64,000 bases of DNA from the NCBI GenBank assembly GCA_028284665.1, contig JANQRG010000011.1, positions 62,001-126,000 of the forward strand, given 5' to 3'. Within the stretch, counting starts at the first letter, position 1; every line of letters starts with the position of its first letter. This DNA is from Croceivirga sp. (GTDB lineage: Bacteria > Bacteroidota > Bacteroidia > Flavobacteriales > Flavobacteriaceae). Shown in pieces: positions 9,241 through 18,808 of this stretch. The translations under genes and the position numbers were made by a program. The notes under the pieces are model-generated. The model ran no database searches. It had not been told where the DNA came from and saw only the letters and a program-made list of their open reading frames with translations.

Positions 9241-9426
9241 TGCCTTCCCCTCCCCTTATGCATTGGGTAAGCTGTTGGTTTTTATTGCTAATTAGATCGT
9301 TTATATTTCTTTATAATGGTTTACTTTGATGGTGACTTAAAACCCATTGAGAACGAATTACAAAACTGAGCTTTAATTGCGTTTTATCTTCATAAATAAA
9401 AACGAGTTTTGGACCGGGATAGCATC

Positions 9427-10230
9427 CTAAATTCCCAGGTAATGTTTTATGAAATGGGCCACCCCGTTTTCAGTGTTGCTTAAGGTTATCCTGTCCGCAA
9501 TGGCCTTAACCTGGCTTGCGGCATTGCCCACAGCCACCCCACAACCGACACCCTTAAGCATTTCAATATCATTATAATTATCTCCAAATGCGATGACTTC
9601 TTTTAGTGTTTCCCCTTTTTCCAGGAGCAACTCAATTCCCCGTAATTTTGAGGTTCCCTTGGGGGCAAGCTCAATTAGCCTATCATTTGAGCGATACCAT
9701 ACCAAACGGGTATCAAATTTCTCTTGAAGTGTTTGTGTAAAGGAATCCCGTACATTCTTTTTTGCCATGAGCATTATTTTGTGGGCGCCGATATTTCTTA
9801 TCTTCCAATCCTCAATGGTATTTTGGCTACTTCTAAAAACCGGGGTAGTTCTTGTACAGGTTATCTCATTTTTAATACTATTGGTATGCTCCGACGTGTA
9901 CCATTCGTTGGTATTGAACAGTCCAAGTTGTATGCTGTTTTCTTCTGCGAGTTGATGTATGGATTCCACGAGTTGTATAGGGATTTCCGCAGAATATATT
10001 TGGCAGTCCCCATGCATTACCAGGGCCCCGTTGTAACAAATTATGGGCATATGCGTAATTCCCAACCGTTCTTGTAGATAGGTAATTGCCTTTGGCATTC
10101 GGGCTGATACCAAAATCACCTTCAAGCTGTCCTTTATTTTCGAAATTTCAGAAACCGTAACGTTGGAAACATCACTTTTTGAGGAAAGCAAGGTACCGTC
10201 CAAATCGGCACAAAGCAATTTGTATTTCAT
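9427..10230 (-). CDS. Cof-type HAD hydrolase (sugar-phosphate or pyridoxal-phosphate phosphatase-like)
   Basis: A 267-residue HAD phosphatase of the Cof/IIB subclass. The catalytic motif I DLDGT gives D9 and D11, and the C-terminal GDNYNDIEML motif is the Mg-binding motif IV. The frame is open to a GTG at 10245, but the ATG at 10230 (MKYKLLCADLDG) puts motif I at the usual distance from the N-terminus. Cof proteins dephosphorylate assorted sugar phosphates and PLP, so the substrate is open. The 186 bases after yebC contain only a poorly supported 17-codon ORF. Confidence 0.88.
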   Translation of the reverse strand: MKYKLLCADLDGTLLSSKSDVSNVTVSEISKIKDSLKVILVSARMPKAITYLQERLGITHMPIICYNGALVMHGDCQIYSAEIPIQLVESIHQLAEENSIQLGLFNTNEWYTSEHTNSIKNEITCTRTTPVFRSSQNTIEDWKIRNIGAHKIMLMAKKNVRDSFTQTLQEKFDTRLVWYRSNDRLIELAPKGTSKLRGIELLLEKGETLKEVIAFGDNYNDIEMLKGVGCGVAVGNAASQVKAIADRITLSNTENGVAHFIKHYLGI

Positions 10231-10462
10231 GGTAGGTTTGACCACTGCTAAGGGTTATATTTTTGCCGAAGCGTGTACGGATAAAAATAGATTTCTCTCT
10301 TGGCCAAATAGGGAACTGCTAGGGTCTTTTCTACATACCGACAAATTAACCGCAACGCAAAACATAACTAGCAAAAAGGTTGGTAAGTATACCTAAAAGG
10401 AGGTATTTCAATTTTGAGCGCATCCCTTTTGGATCCCTTTATATCAGTTCAATACCTATAGT

Positions 10463-10492
10463 AAAAGCACGGGCAACCACTCCCGTGCTTTT
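10463..10492 (-). terminator. Intrinsic terminator of the fructan operon
   Basis: A perfect 11-bp inverted repeat, AAAAGCACGGG (10463-10473) and CCCGTGCTTTT (10482-10492), with an 8-base loop. It lies 67 bases beyond the susD stop on the strand that operon uses. The stem ends in T residues on both strands, so it may be bidirectional. Apart from this hairpin, the 329 bases between the HAD start (10230) and susD (10560) show no gene. Confidence 0.8.
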
Positions 10493-10559
10493 GAAATCAA
10501 CTCAAACTAACTCAACTTAAAAGTTTTATGCCCAGAGCTATTCTGAATTTGCATTGCTA

Positions 10560-12302
10560 TTAGTAGCCTGGATTTTGAACATAAAGCCCGCCGGTAAAAT
10601 CGATCTCCCTTTGTGGAATAGGATAGTATTCATCCCGCCCCATGGTAAACTGTGCATTGGCCAAAAAATCCCTTTTGGTCCTCTCCTCGGCCAAATAAGC
10701 GTTTAGTGTTTCTGCTGCAATTCCCCAGCGTACCAGATCAAACCAACGATGGCCTTCCATGGCAAATTCCAACCTCCTTTCAAACATGAGCGCATTCATG
10801 GCAAATTCTTTTGTCGGGAAGGCATCATAGGTTCCAATATTGTAAATATCAGTCGCACCTGCATCCAGCGGTCGTTGGGTACTTTGCGCTGCCCTTTCCC
10901 TGATTTGATTGATCAAAGGCAGGGCTTCAGTCCATCTGTCCAGTTGGATGAGAGCCTCGGCTTTGAATAGCAACACATCGGCATATCGGATAAAATCAAC
11001 ATTTTTAGAAGTCCCTACAAAAGGCCCCTCTTTAAGGTAGCAAGAACAATCCGGGGCCTGCTGTTCTTTCATATTGCCAAAATATCCATAAACCCCTGGA
11101 TCCCTTGCCCAACTAAAATTATAGATCATGTCACCATCCTGGCTTACCGTAGTCCTGTACTTATAGGGCCTTCCGGGAATTCCAATGGTATGGTCAATTC
11201 TTGGATCAACGGTCAGTCCGGCGTCGGGAGGTGTTTCCCCATTGGCATCCACAGCGGTAAAGATATCGGTGTCGTTAAAAGTGTCCAACAAGGGTAAACC
11301 TGAGGCATCTGTTTTAAAGGCGTTGACCATATTCTGACTGGCCAAATGAAATCCGCAGCAACCATATAAGGGAGAGCCATGGGGGGAGTTCAATCCAGTT
11401 ACAAAGCTCACACGCCCTACCACAGTTCCGTCATTTATAGAAAATTGTGCGGCCCAAATAGATTCGGGGCCATTGTCAAAACCATCCAGGAAGTTATTTG
11501 CAAAATCGGGTTCCAGACTACCCGTAACCTCATCGGCAAATGTAATGACCTCTTCCAGGCGGGCAGTGTTTATCCCTGTGACTTGATGGGTCTCGTTTTG
11601 CTCATAGGCCTGGTATAACCGCAGCTTGGCCAGGTAGGCAGCAGCAGCATTGCGGTCCGCCCGGCCAACTTGTGCTTGTTCTTGCGGAAGATTGTTGTAG
11701 GCAAACAAAAAGTCCTCAGCTATGGTATTCCACAATTCATCGTTGGACAAATCGTTTGAGGTAGCCTCGATATCTTCCTGGGTCAGATCTTCGGTAATAT
11801 AGGGTATGCTTTTGAACAAAAGCTTTAACATGAAATGGGAATGCGCCCTCAAAAATCGGAGTTCGGCCTGCCGCAACGTCTTTTCCGCAAATTCCGCCTC
11901 CGGAATATCATTAATCACCCGTAGGGCAAAATTCGCCCTGGATATGGCCTGATAATAACTCGTCCAGGTGCGTGGGGTCATCCAATCCGGTGCATAATCC
12001 GGTCGTGTTAGATTATACTGCTCATAGGCATCCACCACATCAACATCGCTACGTCCACCGCCTCCCTTATAAGCATCATCGGAGCGGACACTGCCATAGG
12101 CCCATTGATGCGTTAACGGGCCTACCATTTCCTCATTGGCGATGCCGGCGTAAGCTGCAACCACCAAGGCGTCTGCATTTTCGGCTGTCGCTACATTTTC
12201 GCTTGACAAAACTCCTTCGGGTTCATATTCCAAAAAATCTTCAGAACATGCCATAAAAAGCAATGCAGTCAAAATTCCTGTTATAATTGTCTTATGGTTC
12301 AT
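10560..12302 (-). CDS. SusD/RagB family outer-membrane nutrient-binding lipoprotein
   Basis: A 580-residue surface lipoprotein that captures oligosaccharide and acts as the lid of the SusC transporter. The signal peptide ends in a lipobox with C19 (LFMACS). A SusD-like N-terminal domain of tetratricopeptide type follows, and the C-terminal RagB/SusD domain contains the typical RRLEFAMEGHRWFDLVRWG region and a YPIPQREID end segment. It starts 11 bases after the SusC stop and is the last gene before the terminator at 10463-10492. The GH32 partner suggests fructan as ligand, by context only. Confidence 0.95.
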   Translation of the reverse strand: MNHKTIITGILTALLFMACSEDFLEYEPEGVLSSENVATAENADALVVAAYAGIANEEMVGPLTHQWAYGSVRSDDAYKGGGGRSDVDVVDAYEQYNLTRPDYAPDWMTPRTWTSYYQAISRANFALRVINDIPEAEFAEKTLRQAELRFLRAHSHFMLKLLFKSIPYITEDLTQEDIEATSNDLSNDELWNTIAEDFLFAYNNLPQEQAQVGRADRNAAAAYLAKLRLYQAYEQNETHQVTGINTARLEEVITFADEVTGSLEPDFANNFLDGFDNGPESIWAAQFSINDGTVVGRVSFVTGLNSPHGSPLYGCCGFHLASQNMVNAFKTDASGLPLLDTFNDTDIFTAVDANGETPPDAGLTVDPRIDHTIGIPGRPYKYRTTVSQDGDMIYNFSWARDPGVYGYFGNMKEQQAPDCSCYLKEGPFVGTSKNVDFIRYADVLLFKAEALIQLDRWTEALPLINQIRERAAQSTQRPLDAGATDIYNIGTYDAFPTKEFAMNALMFERRLEFAMEGHRWFDLVRWGIAAETLNAYLAEERTKRDFLANAQFTMGRDEYYPIPQREIDFTGGLYVQNPGY

Positions 12303-12313
12303 AGTTGTGAGTT

Positions 12314-15300
12314 TTAAAAGTTCAAGTTAAGGCCCAATGAAAGTATGGTTGGCAACGGAATAGTACCCAAATCCGTTCGCTCAGGGTCGGAACCGATATA
12401 GTCGCTAGGTGTAAACCAAAACAGGTTTTCACCCTGTACATAGATCCTGAAGGTTTCCATACCTCCCCATTTTTCGATCAATGCTTTTGGCAGGGAATAT
12501 CCCACTTGTAAGTTCCTGAGTTTGAAATAGGAATTGTTCCTGAACAAATAATCCGAAATTTGGGTGTTATCGTTGTTCACCAAGGAAAGTGAAGGTACGT
12601 CAGTATTCGTGTTCTCCGGGGTCCACGCATCTAACACCCCGGTCCCCGAATTCTCTCTTGCGGAAGCAAAATTATTGAATCCTATGGAGGGGTCTTGCCC
12701 TATTCTTCCTGCGACACCAGAACCAAAAATGGACATGTCCCAGTTTCGATAAGCCAAATCGATTCGAATCCCGTATTCCAGATCGGGAAGTGTATTTCCG
12801 ATGAAGTCCCTGTCGTCCGCATCGATGACACCGTCATTATTGATGTCCACAAACCGGATACCTCCGGGTCTTGCCCCGATTTGGTCGGGAGCACTATCCA
12901 CCTCGGCCTGACTTTGAAAAAGGCCGTCCGTCCTGAATCCGAAAATAGCAAATTGGGATTGCCCGATAATGGAATTCTGTGCAGTCCCGGGAAAAGCAGC
13001 ACGAACTTCCTCAGGTAATTCGGTTATTTCGTCTGCAAAGGCCCCAAAATTAGTAGTAACCCCCAGGGTGAGCCCGTTGTTAAATGTTTTGGTATAGTTT
13101 AATATGAGTTCCCAGCCCTTGGTTTCGGTCGTTGCACCATTTAAAAAGCGTTGCTGCCCTTCCCCAATGGCCGACGCGATAGGGGGATTGATCAAAATAT
13201 CACTGGTTTCCCTGGAGAAGTAATCAAAGGAACCCACAATAGCGTTATTGAATAGGCCAAAATCAATACCAAAGTTCCATTCCCGTGTGGTTTCCCACCT
13301 TAACTCCTCATTTGGGGCTTGAATTGAAACAAAACCCGAAGGCAATGTGCCGCCATTGGCCCCATCCAAATCGTAGGCGGTACCAATGTTGTAGAAGGTA
13401 TCAAAGAAAAAACTGTTGCCAACGATCGCTGTCCTGTTTGGGCCATACCTCGATTCGAACAACCCAAAACGGGCAACGTCACCAATGGTCTGGTTCCCTA
13501 CTTCGCCATATCCTGCTCTAAATTTAAGATTGCTCAACCATTCCTGACTTTTCATAAAGTCTTCATTGCTTATACGCCATCCCAGGGTAGCAGCTGGAAA
13601 GATACCATAACGGTTGTCCGGTCCAAATCTGGAAGAACCATCCCTTCTTAAAGTGAAGGATGCCAAATACTTATCGGAAAAAGCGTAATTTATTTTTCCA
13701 AATTGGGAAAGTAGTCTACTGCCGGTGGAAGTTCCATTGTTGGTACGTATTCCTGTAGCTGCGGAGAGCACAAAGAAATCTTCGGTCTCAACCGCAAAAT
13801 CGTCTGCCTGTGCAAATACGCTATCAAAATCATCCTTGATGGCCTCCGTACCCAGTAAAACGCCAAAACGATGTTGTCCTACTTCAAGATTGTAGTTAAG
13901 CGTGTTGGTGAAAACAACACTTGTGAATTTGTTCTGGTCAATAATCAATCGATTGTTCGCCCTGTTCACAAAACCGTTGTTTACCCTTGGTTCAATATCC
14001 TTTCTTTTGAAGTCACTATAGTCAAGGCCCAGGCTGGTACGAAACGTCAGATTCTCCAAAATGTCCCATTCTGCATAGATATTTCCAAAAATCGTAGTAC
14101 GTTCCGTATTGTCCCATCGGTTTAGGAACTGCATCAACACAGGATTGTTCCTATCCGAATATCCCGCTCCCAGGGGTCCTGCAAATTCGCCATTTGCATC
14201 AAATACCGGAAGCGTTGGTGCAAGGGAGATCGCCAGGAAGGGAGTAAGAGCACTTCCCACGTCGGGGGAGGCCAGTGTTTCGTCCGATGTTGAAAATTGG
14301 GTATTGATACCCACCCTCACCTTGTTGTCAAAAAAGTTGAAATTGGAATTCAATTTTGCATTATAGCGTTCAAAACCGGTATATTTTAGAATCCCGGTAT
14401 TTTTCAAATACCCGAAATTGAGCAAATGAAAGGACCGCTCCGTTCCTCCTGAAAGGGAAACTTCGTTATTGAAGACAAAACCGGTCTCATACGATTCGTC
14501 CTGCCAATCCGTATCCCCTACGGGAACGTTGGGATCGCCCCCGACAAAGGGCTGGGGAGTTACGCTATTTAAAACCGGATTGTCAAAATCCCCATTCCAA
14601 TCAAAGTTATAGATTTCCCCAAATCCGGAAGCAGGGTCTGCACCATCATTGACCGAGGCTCTCCATAAAACTTCGCCTCTTTGCTGAGCATTCAACATGT
14701 CATACCGCTGCTGCCCCTCAAAAAGGCTCGATACGTTGGAGTTAATGGAAATACTAAGTTTTTCACCCTCTTCGGTCCTTGCCCTGTTTTTTGTGGTTAC
14801 AATAACAACACCATTACCTGCTCGTGCACCGTACAACGAAGAGGCTGAGGCATCCTTTAATACCTGAACGGATTCGATGGTACTGGGGTTAATGTTGGAA
14901 AACACTTCAGATCGTACTGTGGGCACTCCATCAATAACAAATAAAGGGTTATTGTCCCCGAGAGTAGTGGCCCCTCGTATCAGTATACGGTTGCTACGGC
15001 CTGTGGGATCCCCTGATTTTTCAATGAACAATCCCGGCACCCTTCCCTGTAGGGCTTGCACCGTACTACCCGAACTAAGTGCCTGCCCTTCAACCGGGGC
15101 CATATCAACTACCGTTACCGCTCCCGTAAGATCTACTTTACGCTCAGCGGTATATCCGGTAATGACCACTTCATCCAGTTGTTGTGCGTCTGCCTGAAGC
15201 GCCATGTTGATCGTTGAGCGTCCATTGACCGCTACCTCCGACGTAAGAAACCCAATGTAGCTAAACACCAATGTTGCGTCGGAAGGAACATCGTTAAGAG

Positions 15301-15475
15301 TATAGTTTCCGTCAAAATCGGTGGTAGTGCCATTTGAAGTGCCCGCCACCAATACGGAGGCTCCCGGCAACGGCACCCCGTCATCCGCTGAGGTGACCGT
15401 GCCTGTGATCTGCCCTTGGGCCAATAGACCTAAAGGGACAAAACTTAAAATGAAAAACAAGAGCTTTAATTTCAT
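12314..15475 (-). CDS. SusC/RagA family TonB-dependent outer-membrane transporter
   Basis: A 1053-residue TonB-dependent transporter of the SusC family. A signal peptide (MKLKLLFFILSF, cleavage after about residue 19) is followed by a carboxypeptidase-regulatory-like domain at about 22-105 (GTVTSADDGVPLPGASV), the plug domain at about 115-235, and the beta-barrel ending in a family-typical GLNLNF. There is no N-terminal STN domain, so the protein should act only as an importer and not as a trans-envelope signalling receptor; that fits a locus regulated by a hybrid two-component protein. It lies between GH32 and SusD with 11-base gaps on both sides. Confidence 0.96.
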   Translation of the reverse strand: MKLKLLFFILSFVPLGLLAQGQITGTVTSADDGVPLPGASVLVAGTSNGTTTDFDGNYTLNDVPSDATLVFSYIGFLTSEVAVNGRSTINMALQADAQQLDEVVITGYTAERKVDLTGAVTVVDMAPVEGQALSSGSTVQALQGRVPGLFIEKSGDPTGRSNRILIRGATTLGDNNPLFVIDGVPTVRSEVFSNINPSTIESVQVLKDASASSLYGARAGNGVVIVTTKNRARTEEGEKLSISINSNVSSLFEGQQRYDMLNAQQRGEVLWRASVNDGADPASGFGEIYNFDWNGDFDNPVLNSVTPQPFVGGDPNVPVGDTDWQDESYETGFVFNNEVSLSGGTERSFHLLNFGYLKNTGILKYTGFERYNAKLNSNFNFFDNKVRVGINTQFSTSDETLASPDVGSALTPFLAISLAPTLPVFDANGEFAGPLGAGYSDRNNPVLMQFLNRWDNTERTTIFGNIYAEWDILENLTFRTSLGLDYSDFKRKDIEPRVNNGFVNRANNRLIIDQNKFTSVVFTNTLNYNLEVGQHRFGVLLGTEAIKDDFDSVFAQADDFAVETEDFFVLSAATGIRTNNGTSTGSRLLSQFGKINYAFSDKYLASFTLRRDGSSRFGPDNRYGIFPAATLGWRISNEDFMKSQEWLSNLKFRAGYGEVGNQTIGDVARFGLFESRYGPNRTAIVGNSFFFDTFYNIGTAYDLDGANGGTLPSGFVSIQAPNEELRWETTREWNFGIDFGLFNNAIVGSFDYFSRETSDILINPPIASAIGEGQQRFLNGATTETKGWELILNYTKTFNNGLTLGVTTNFGAFADEITELPEEVRAAFPGTAQNSIIGQSQFAIFGFRTDGLFQSQAEVDSAPDQIGARPGGIRFVDINNDGVIDADDRDFIGNTLPDLEYGIRIDLAYRNWDMSIFGSGVAGRIGQDPSIGFNNFASARENSGTGVLDAWTPENTNTDVPSLSLVNNDNTQISDYLFRNNSYFKLRNLQVGYSLPKALIEKWGGMETFRIYVQGENLFWFTPSDYIGSDPERTDLGTIPLPTILSLGLNLNF

Positions 15476-15486
15476 AATTGAGCAAT

Positions 15487-17109
15487 TTAGTTAACTGTTA
15501 ATTCATGTATTTCTAGATTTTCGAGTGTACATTCCACAGTCCCGGATTCCAGGGAAAAGGTTTCAAAAGGTGCATTAGGAAAGAATATTTCGGTCATCAC
15601 CATTTGGCCGTTATCATAGAACAACTCCAAGGATGTCTTGTCCAAAAGAATTGTACCGGTCAACGTGTTGGCGTTGGAAATTCTGGGTGCTTTTGAAATA
15701 CGATCGGTAAACTTTTCAGAGAACCTGGTCTTCCCCGAATTGTTCCGATCCACAAAAAAGGTATTTTCCGAAGCGTCCAGCCCGAATTTTAATTGGTCTC
15801 CCTGGGAATTGGATAGTGTAAAGGTGTAGGTGCCCTTGTCAATGTCCGCCAGGGTAAAGTTGATCTCAGTCTTTGACAGACTTATTGTCTCGGAAGTGGT
15901 CAGAACCATCTCTCCTTCAATGGTGATATTTTTATCGGCTACTTTTTTTGCACGATATCCATTGAGTTGCTTTACAGGATTAGAAATGAGTCGGTACGTA
16001 TCAGGTCCCTTGACCAAGCTCAATTCCCGGGCTATAGTACTGGCACTGCGCCATTTTTCTGTTGGAACCTGATTGGCATATAACCAATTTGACATCCATC
16101 CTATGAACAACTTCCCGCCTTCGGCTGTTCTTGTATTGGACCAGGTGACCCCGGCGTAATTATCACGCCCGTGATCTACCCAAAAACTGTGTTCTTCGGT
16201 GAGTTCCTTTCTAAAACCTTCGTCTACTTTGAAGGCTTTGCCGTCAAAATCGCCAACAAAATATTGTGTTGCCGAACCACCATTTGGTCCGCCGGGGTTT
16301 ATGCTCACCAACAATACCCACTTGGTTTCCTCAGTTCCCTTTACCAGGAGTGGAAAAAAGTCCGGACATTCCCAAACCCCGTTATGGTTCCCGATCCCTT
16401 TTCCAAATTTGGAAAGCAATTCCCAGTTTTTTAAGTCTTTTGAGGTATAGAACATGATTTCCTGTCCAGCTGCCAAAACCATGGTCCATCGCTCTCGCTC
16501 CTGGTCCCAATCTACCTTGGGATCCCGGAAGTCCGGAATATTCGGATTGTTAATCACAGGATTGCCCCCATATTTTGTAAAGGTTTGTCCTTCATCCAGG
16601 GAATAGGCAATAGCCTGAGTTTCATCATCGATCTTACCGGCCTTATCTGCTTCCATGTCATGGTAGGTAAACATGGCAATTACAGGTATTTCACCATCCT
16701 TGGAAAAGTCTGAGGTGTTCTTTGTATCTACCACCGCGCTACCGGAAAATATATATCCCATTTCGTCGGGATACAACGCAATGGGCTGCTCTTTCCAGGT
16801 AATTAAATCGGTACTGATGGCATGGCCCCAATGCATTGGCCCCCATGTATTACCATCCGGATAGTGTTGAAAATAGAGATGGTAATACCCGTTATGGTAG
16901 AACAACCCATTGGGATCGTTCATCCATCCTTTCTTTGGCGTAAAATGAAAATTGGGTCGATACATTTCCTCTTCCAATGAAGCCACCGTATCCATTTCTT
17001 CAGGATCTGACATATCCTTTTTCTCGCGCGAGGTTTTGCATCCCATTACAACTCCTATTACCAGTAATACCGTAATTGATCTTACAATTGATCGTTTCAT
17101 CTGTTTCAT
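15487..17109 (-). CDS. Glycoside hydrolase family 32 lipoprotein (fructan beta-fructosidase / levanase-type)
   Basis: A 540-residue GH32 enzyme that hydrolyses beta-linked fructose polymers or sucrose. All three catalytic motifs are present: WMNDPNG with nucleophile D65, RDP with transition-state stabiliser D196, and WECPD with acid/base E247. A five-bladed propeller (about 50-370) is followed by a C-terminal beta-sandwich. A lipobox around C24 (VMGCK) and the next residues SREKKD suggest a lipid-anchored protein. Whether it acts as exo- or endo-enzyme on inulin or levan cannot be read from sequence. It lies in the same operon as SusCD and the sugar porter. Confidence 0.94.
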   Translation of the reverse strand: MKQMKRSIVRSITVLLVIGVVMGCKTSREKKDMSDPEEMDTVASLEEEMYRPNFHFTPKKGWMNDPNGLFYHNGYYHLYFQHYPDGNTWGPMHWGHAISTDLITWKEQPIALYPDEMGYIFSGSAVVDTKNTSDFSKDGEIPVIAMFTYHDMEADKAGKIDDETQAIAYSLDEGQTFTKYGGNPVINNPNIPDFRDPKVDWDQERERWTMVLAAGQEIMFYTSKDLKNWELLSKFGKGIGNHNGVWECPDFFPLLVKGTEETKWVLLVSINPGGPNGGSATQYFVGDFDGKAFKVDEGFRKELTEEHSFWVDHGRDNYAGVTWSNTRTAEGGKLFIGWMSNWLYANQVPTEKWRSASTIARELSLVKGPDTYRLISNPVKQLNGYRAKKVADKNITIEGEMVLTTSETISLSKTEINFTLADIDKGTYTFTLSNSQGDQLKFGLDASENTFFVDRNNSGKTRFSEKFTDRISKAPRISNANTLTGTILLDKTSLELFYDNGQMVMTEIFFPNAPFETFSLESGTVECTLENLEIHELTVN

Positions 17110-17131
17110 TTTTTATTGTTCCATGGTAATC

Positions 17132-17161
17132 CTTTGACGGGCATTGCCGTTGTGCCCAAAG
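17132..17161 (-). other. Intercistronic hairpin between sugar porter and GH32 genes
   Basis: On the minus strand CTTTG-GGCA (from 17161 inward) pairs with TGCC and, after a three-base bulge, CAAAG ending at 17132. No U-tract follows, so it is not an intrinsic terminator. It sits in the 103-base gap between the porter stop (17213) and the GH32 start (17109). It could stabilise one segment of the mRNA or tune relative expression; this is inference. Confidence 0.35.
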
Positions 17162-17212
17162 ATTCTATTACCCCTGTACGTTCCATTTCTTCTTGTTCCG
17201 GTTGCTTTCTTT

Positions 17213-18562
17213 TTATTTAACACGTCTTGAGTTTTGTTTAAAACGATTGGGTTTGGACAACGCCTTACTCAATTCTTCCAGGCTTATTCCTTTGGTTTCG
17301 GGCATTACAAAAGCCACAAACAGCAACTGCAACACCATCATAAAGGCGAAGAATGCGAAGACTGTTCCCGGCCCAACCTTGGTAAACAGTATGGGTACCA
17401 AAGAAGGTACTATGGCCGCAAGGATCCAATGGATGGAAGATCCAAAGGATTGTCCGGATCCTCTAAGGTGATTCGGGAATATTTCGGAGATAAAGACCCA
17501 TATTACCGTTCCCTGACCTATTGCGTGGGCTCCAATAAACAGGAACAGCAGGATGGGTACGATCAGTCCGCCCCAATTAAAAAAAAAGGCACTGGAAACC
17601 AATGTTAAGGAAACAACGTAACCCACTGAGCATATATACATGAGTTGTCTTCTCCCCAGGCGATCTATCAGGTACAATCCAAGAAGTGTGAATATTAAAT
17701 TGGCCACGCCAATTCCTATACTCCCGACCAATGCCGAGCTTTCTTCCATTCCGGATTCGACCAATATTCTTGGGGCGTAGTAAAGAAATGCATTGATGCC
17801 CGATAGCTGATTGAAAAAAGCGATCAAAAAAGCCAGGACCAAAGGAAATCTATATTTTTTTAAAAATATATTTTCGTTTTTGCCCGAGGTATTTCCCTGT
17901 TGATTTATCTCCATGATCCGCTCTTCAAGGTCCTTACCAGGATGCATCAACTTTAGCACGTTTTTAGCCTCGTCAAGGCGTGACTTAATGATAAGCCATC
18001 TTGGGCTTTTGGGGAGGCCAAGTGCGAAGAGGGTATAGATAAAGGCCGGGACAGCTTCAACACCTACCATCCAACGCCAGGCATTCGCCCCGACACCGCT
18101 AATCAAATAATTGGAGAGAAAAGCGGCCAATATGCCCAATACGATATTAAATTGGTACATCGCCACCAGCTTTCCCCTATCCTTGGGTGGAGCAATTTCC
18201 GAGATAAAGGCAGGGGCGGCTATGGTAGAGGCACCTACGCCCAAACCCCCAATGAATCTGAAAAAAGCAAAAGTATATGGCTCATTGGCAAAAGCCGAAC
18301 CCAGGGCCGAAACGGTATATAAAATCCCGATGAAGACCAATGTTTTTTTACGGCCAAACCTATTTGTGGGAAAGCCACCAAAAATAGCGCCGACCATGGT
18401 TCCCCATAAGGCCATGCCAATTACAACCGTACCGTGAAAAACATCTGAGGATTTCCATAAGGATTGCAGTGTTTTTTCGGCACCGGAAATGACTACGGTA
18501 TCAAATCCAAAAAGAAATCCTGCGAAGGCAGCCGTAATAGACCAAACCCATATTTTTTTCAT
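17213..18562 (-). CDS. MFS sugar:H+ symporter, sugar porter family
   Basis: A 449-residue inner-membrane transporter with about 12 membrane segments. Sugar-porter signatures are visible: GFDTVVISG in helix 1, FGRKK after helix 2, RFIGGLGVGAS in helix 4, PKSPRWL in the central loop, the helix-7 motif QLSGINAFLYYAPRI, and PETKG at the C-terminus. These place it in the XylE/GalP/GLUT family. Given its operon, fructose is the likely substrate. It is the first gene of the operon transcribed toward SusD. The 246-base gap to the regulator gene should hold its promoter, but I see no exact TAnnTTTG element there, as may be expected of an activator-dependent promoter. Confidence 0.93.
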   Translation of the reverse strand: MKKIWVWSITAAFAGFLFGFDTVVISGAEKTLQSLWKSSDVFHGTVVIGMALWGTMVGAIFGGFPTNRFGRKKTLVFIGILYTVSALGSAFANEPYTFAFFRFIGGLGVGASTIAAPAFISEIAPPKDRGKLVAMYQFNIVLGILAAFLSNYLISGVGANAWRWMVGVEAVPAFIYTLFALGLPKSPRWLIIKSRLDEAKNVLKLMHPGKDLEERIMEINQQGNTSGKNENIFLKKYRFPLVLAFLIAFFNQLSGINAFLYYAPRILVESGMEESSALVGSIGIGVANLIFTLLGLYLIDRLGRRQLMYICSVGYVVSLTLVSSAFFFNWGGLIVPILLFLFIGAHAIGQGTVIWVFISEIFPNHLRGSGQSFGSSIHWILAAIVPSLVPILFTKVGPGTVFAFFAFMMVLQLLFVAFVMPETKGISLEELSKALSKPNRFKQNSRRVK

Positions 18563-18808
18563 AATCGAAACTAGCGTACTGTTCTGCTAATGTATATGTA
18601 AAAAAACATGGCCTATTTTGATAATGTTTCAATTTCTTATGGTTTTGTTAAGAGACTAACCGACATGTTTTAACAGATTACGTATCAGCCATTTATAACA
18701 ATTATTTAACATATCATCCTTTCGAAGAAGTATATTGAGGTTACATTACCTTTGAAATTGATACAACTACAACGGTTGAATACTAGTGATTTGTAATGAA
18801 AAACGGTA

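Noticed and set aside
9316-9369. 17-codon ORF (MVYFDGDLKP...) between yebC and the HAD gene
   Set aside because: No ribosome-binding sequence, no promoter and no sign of conservation; most likely chance.
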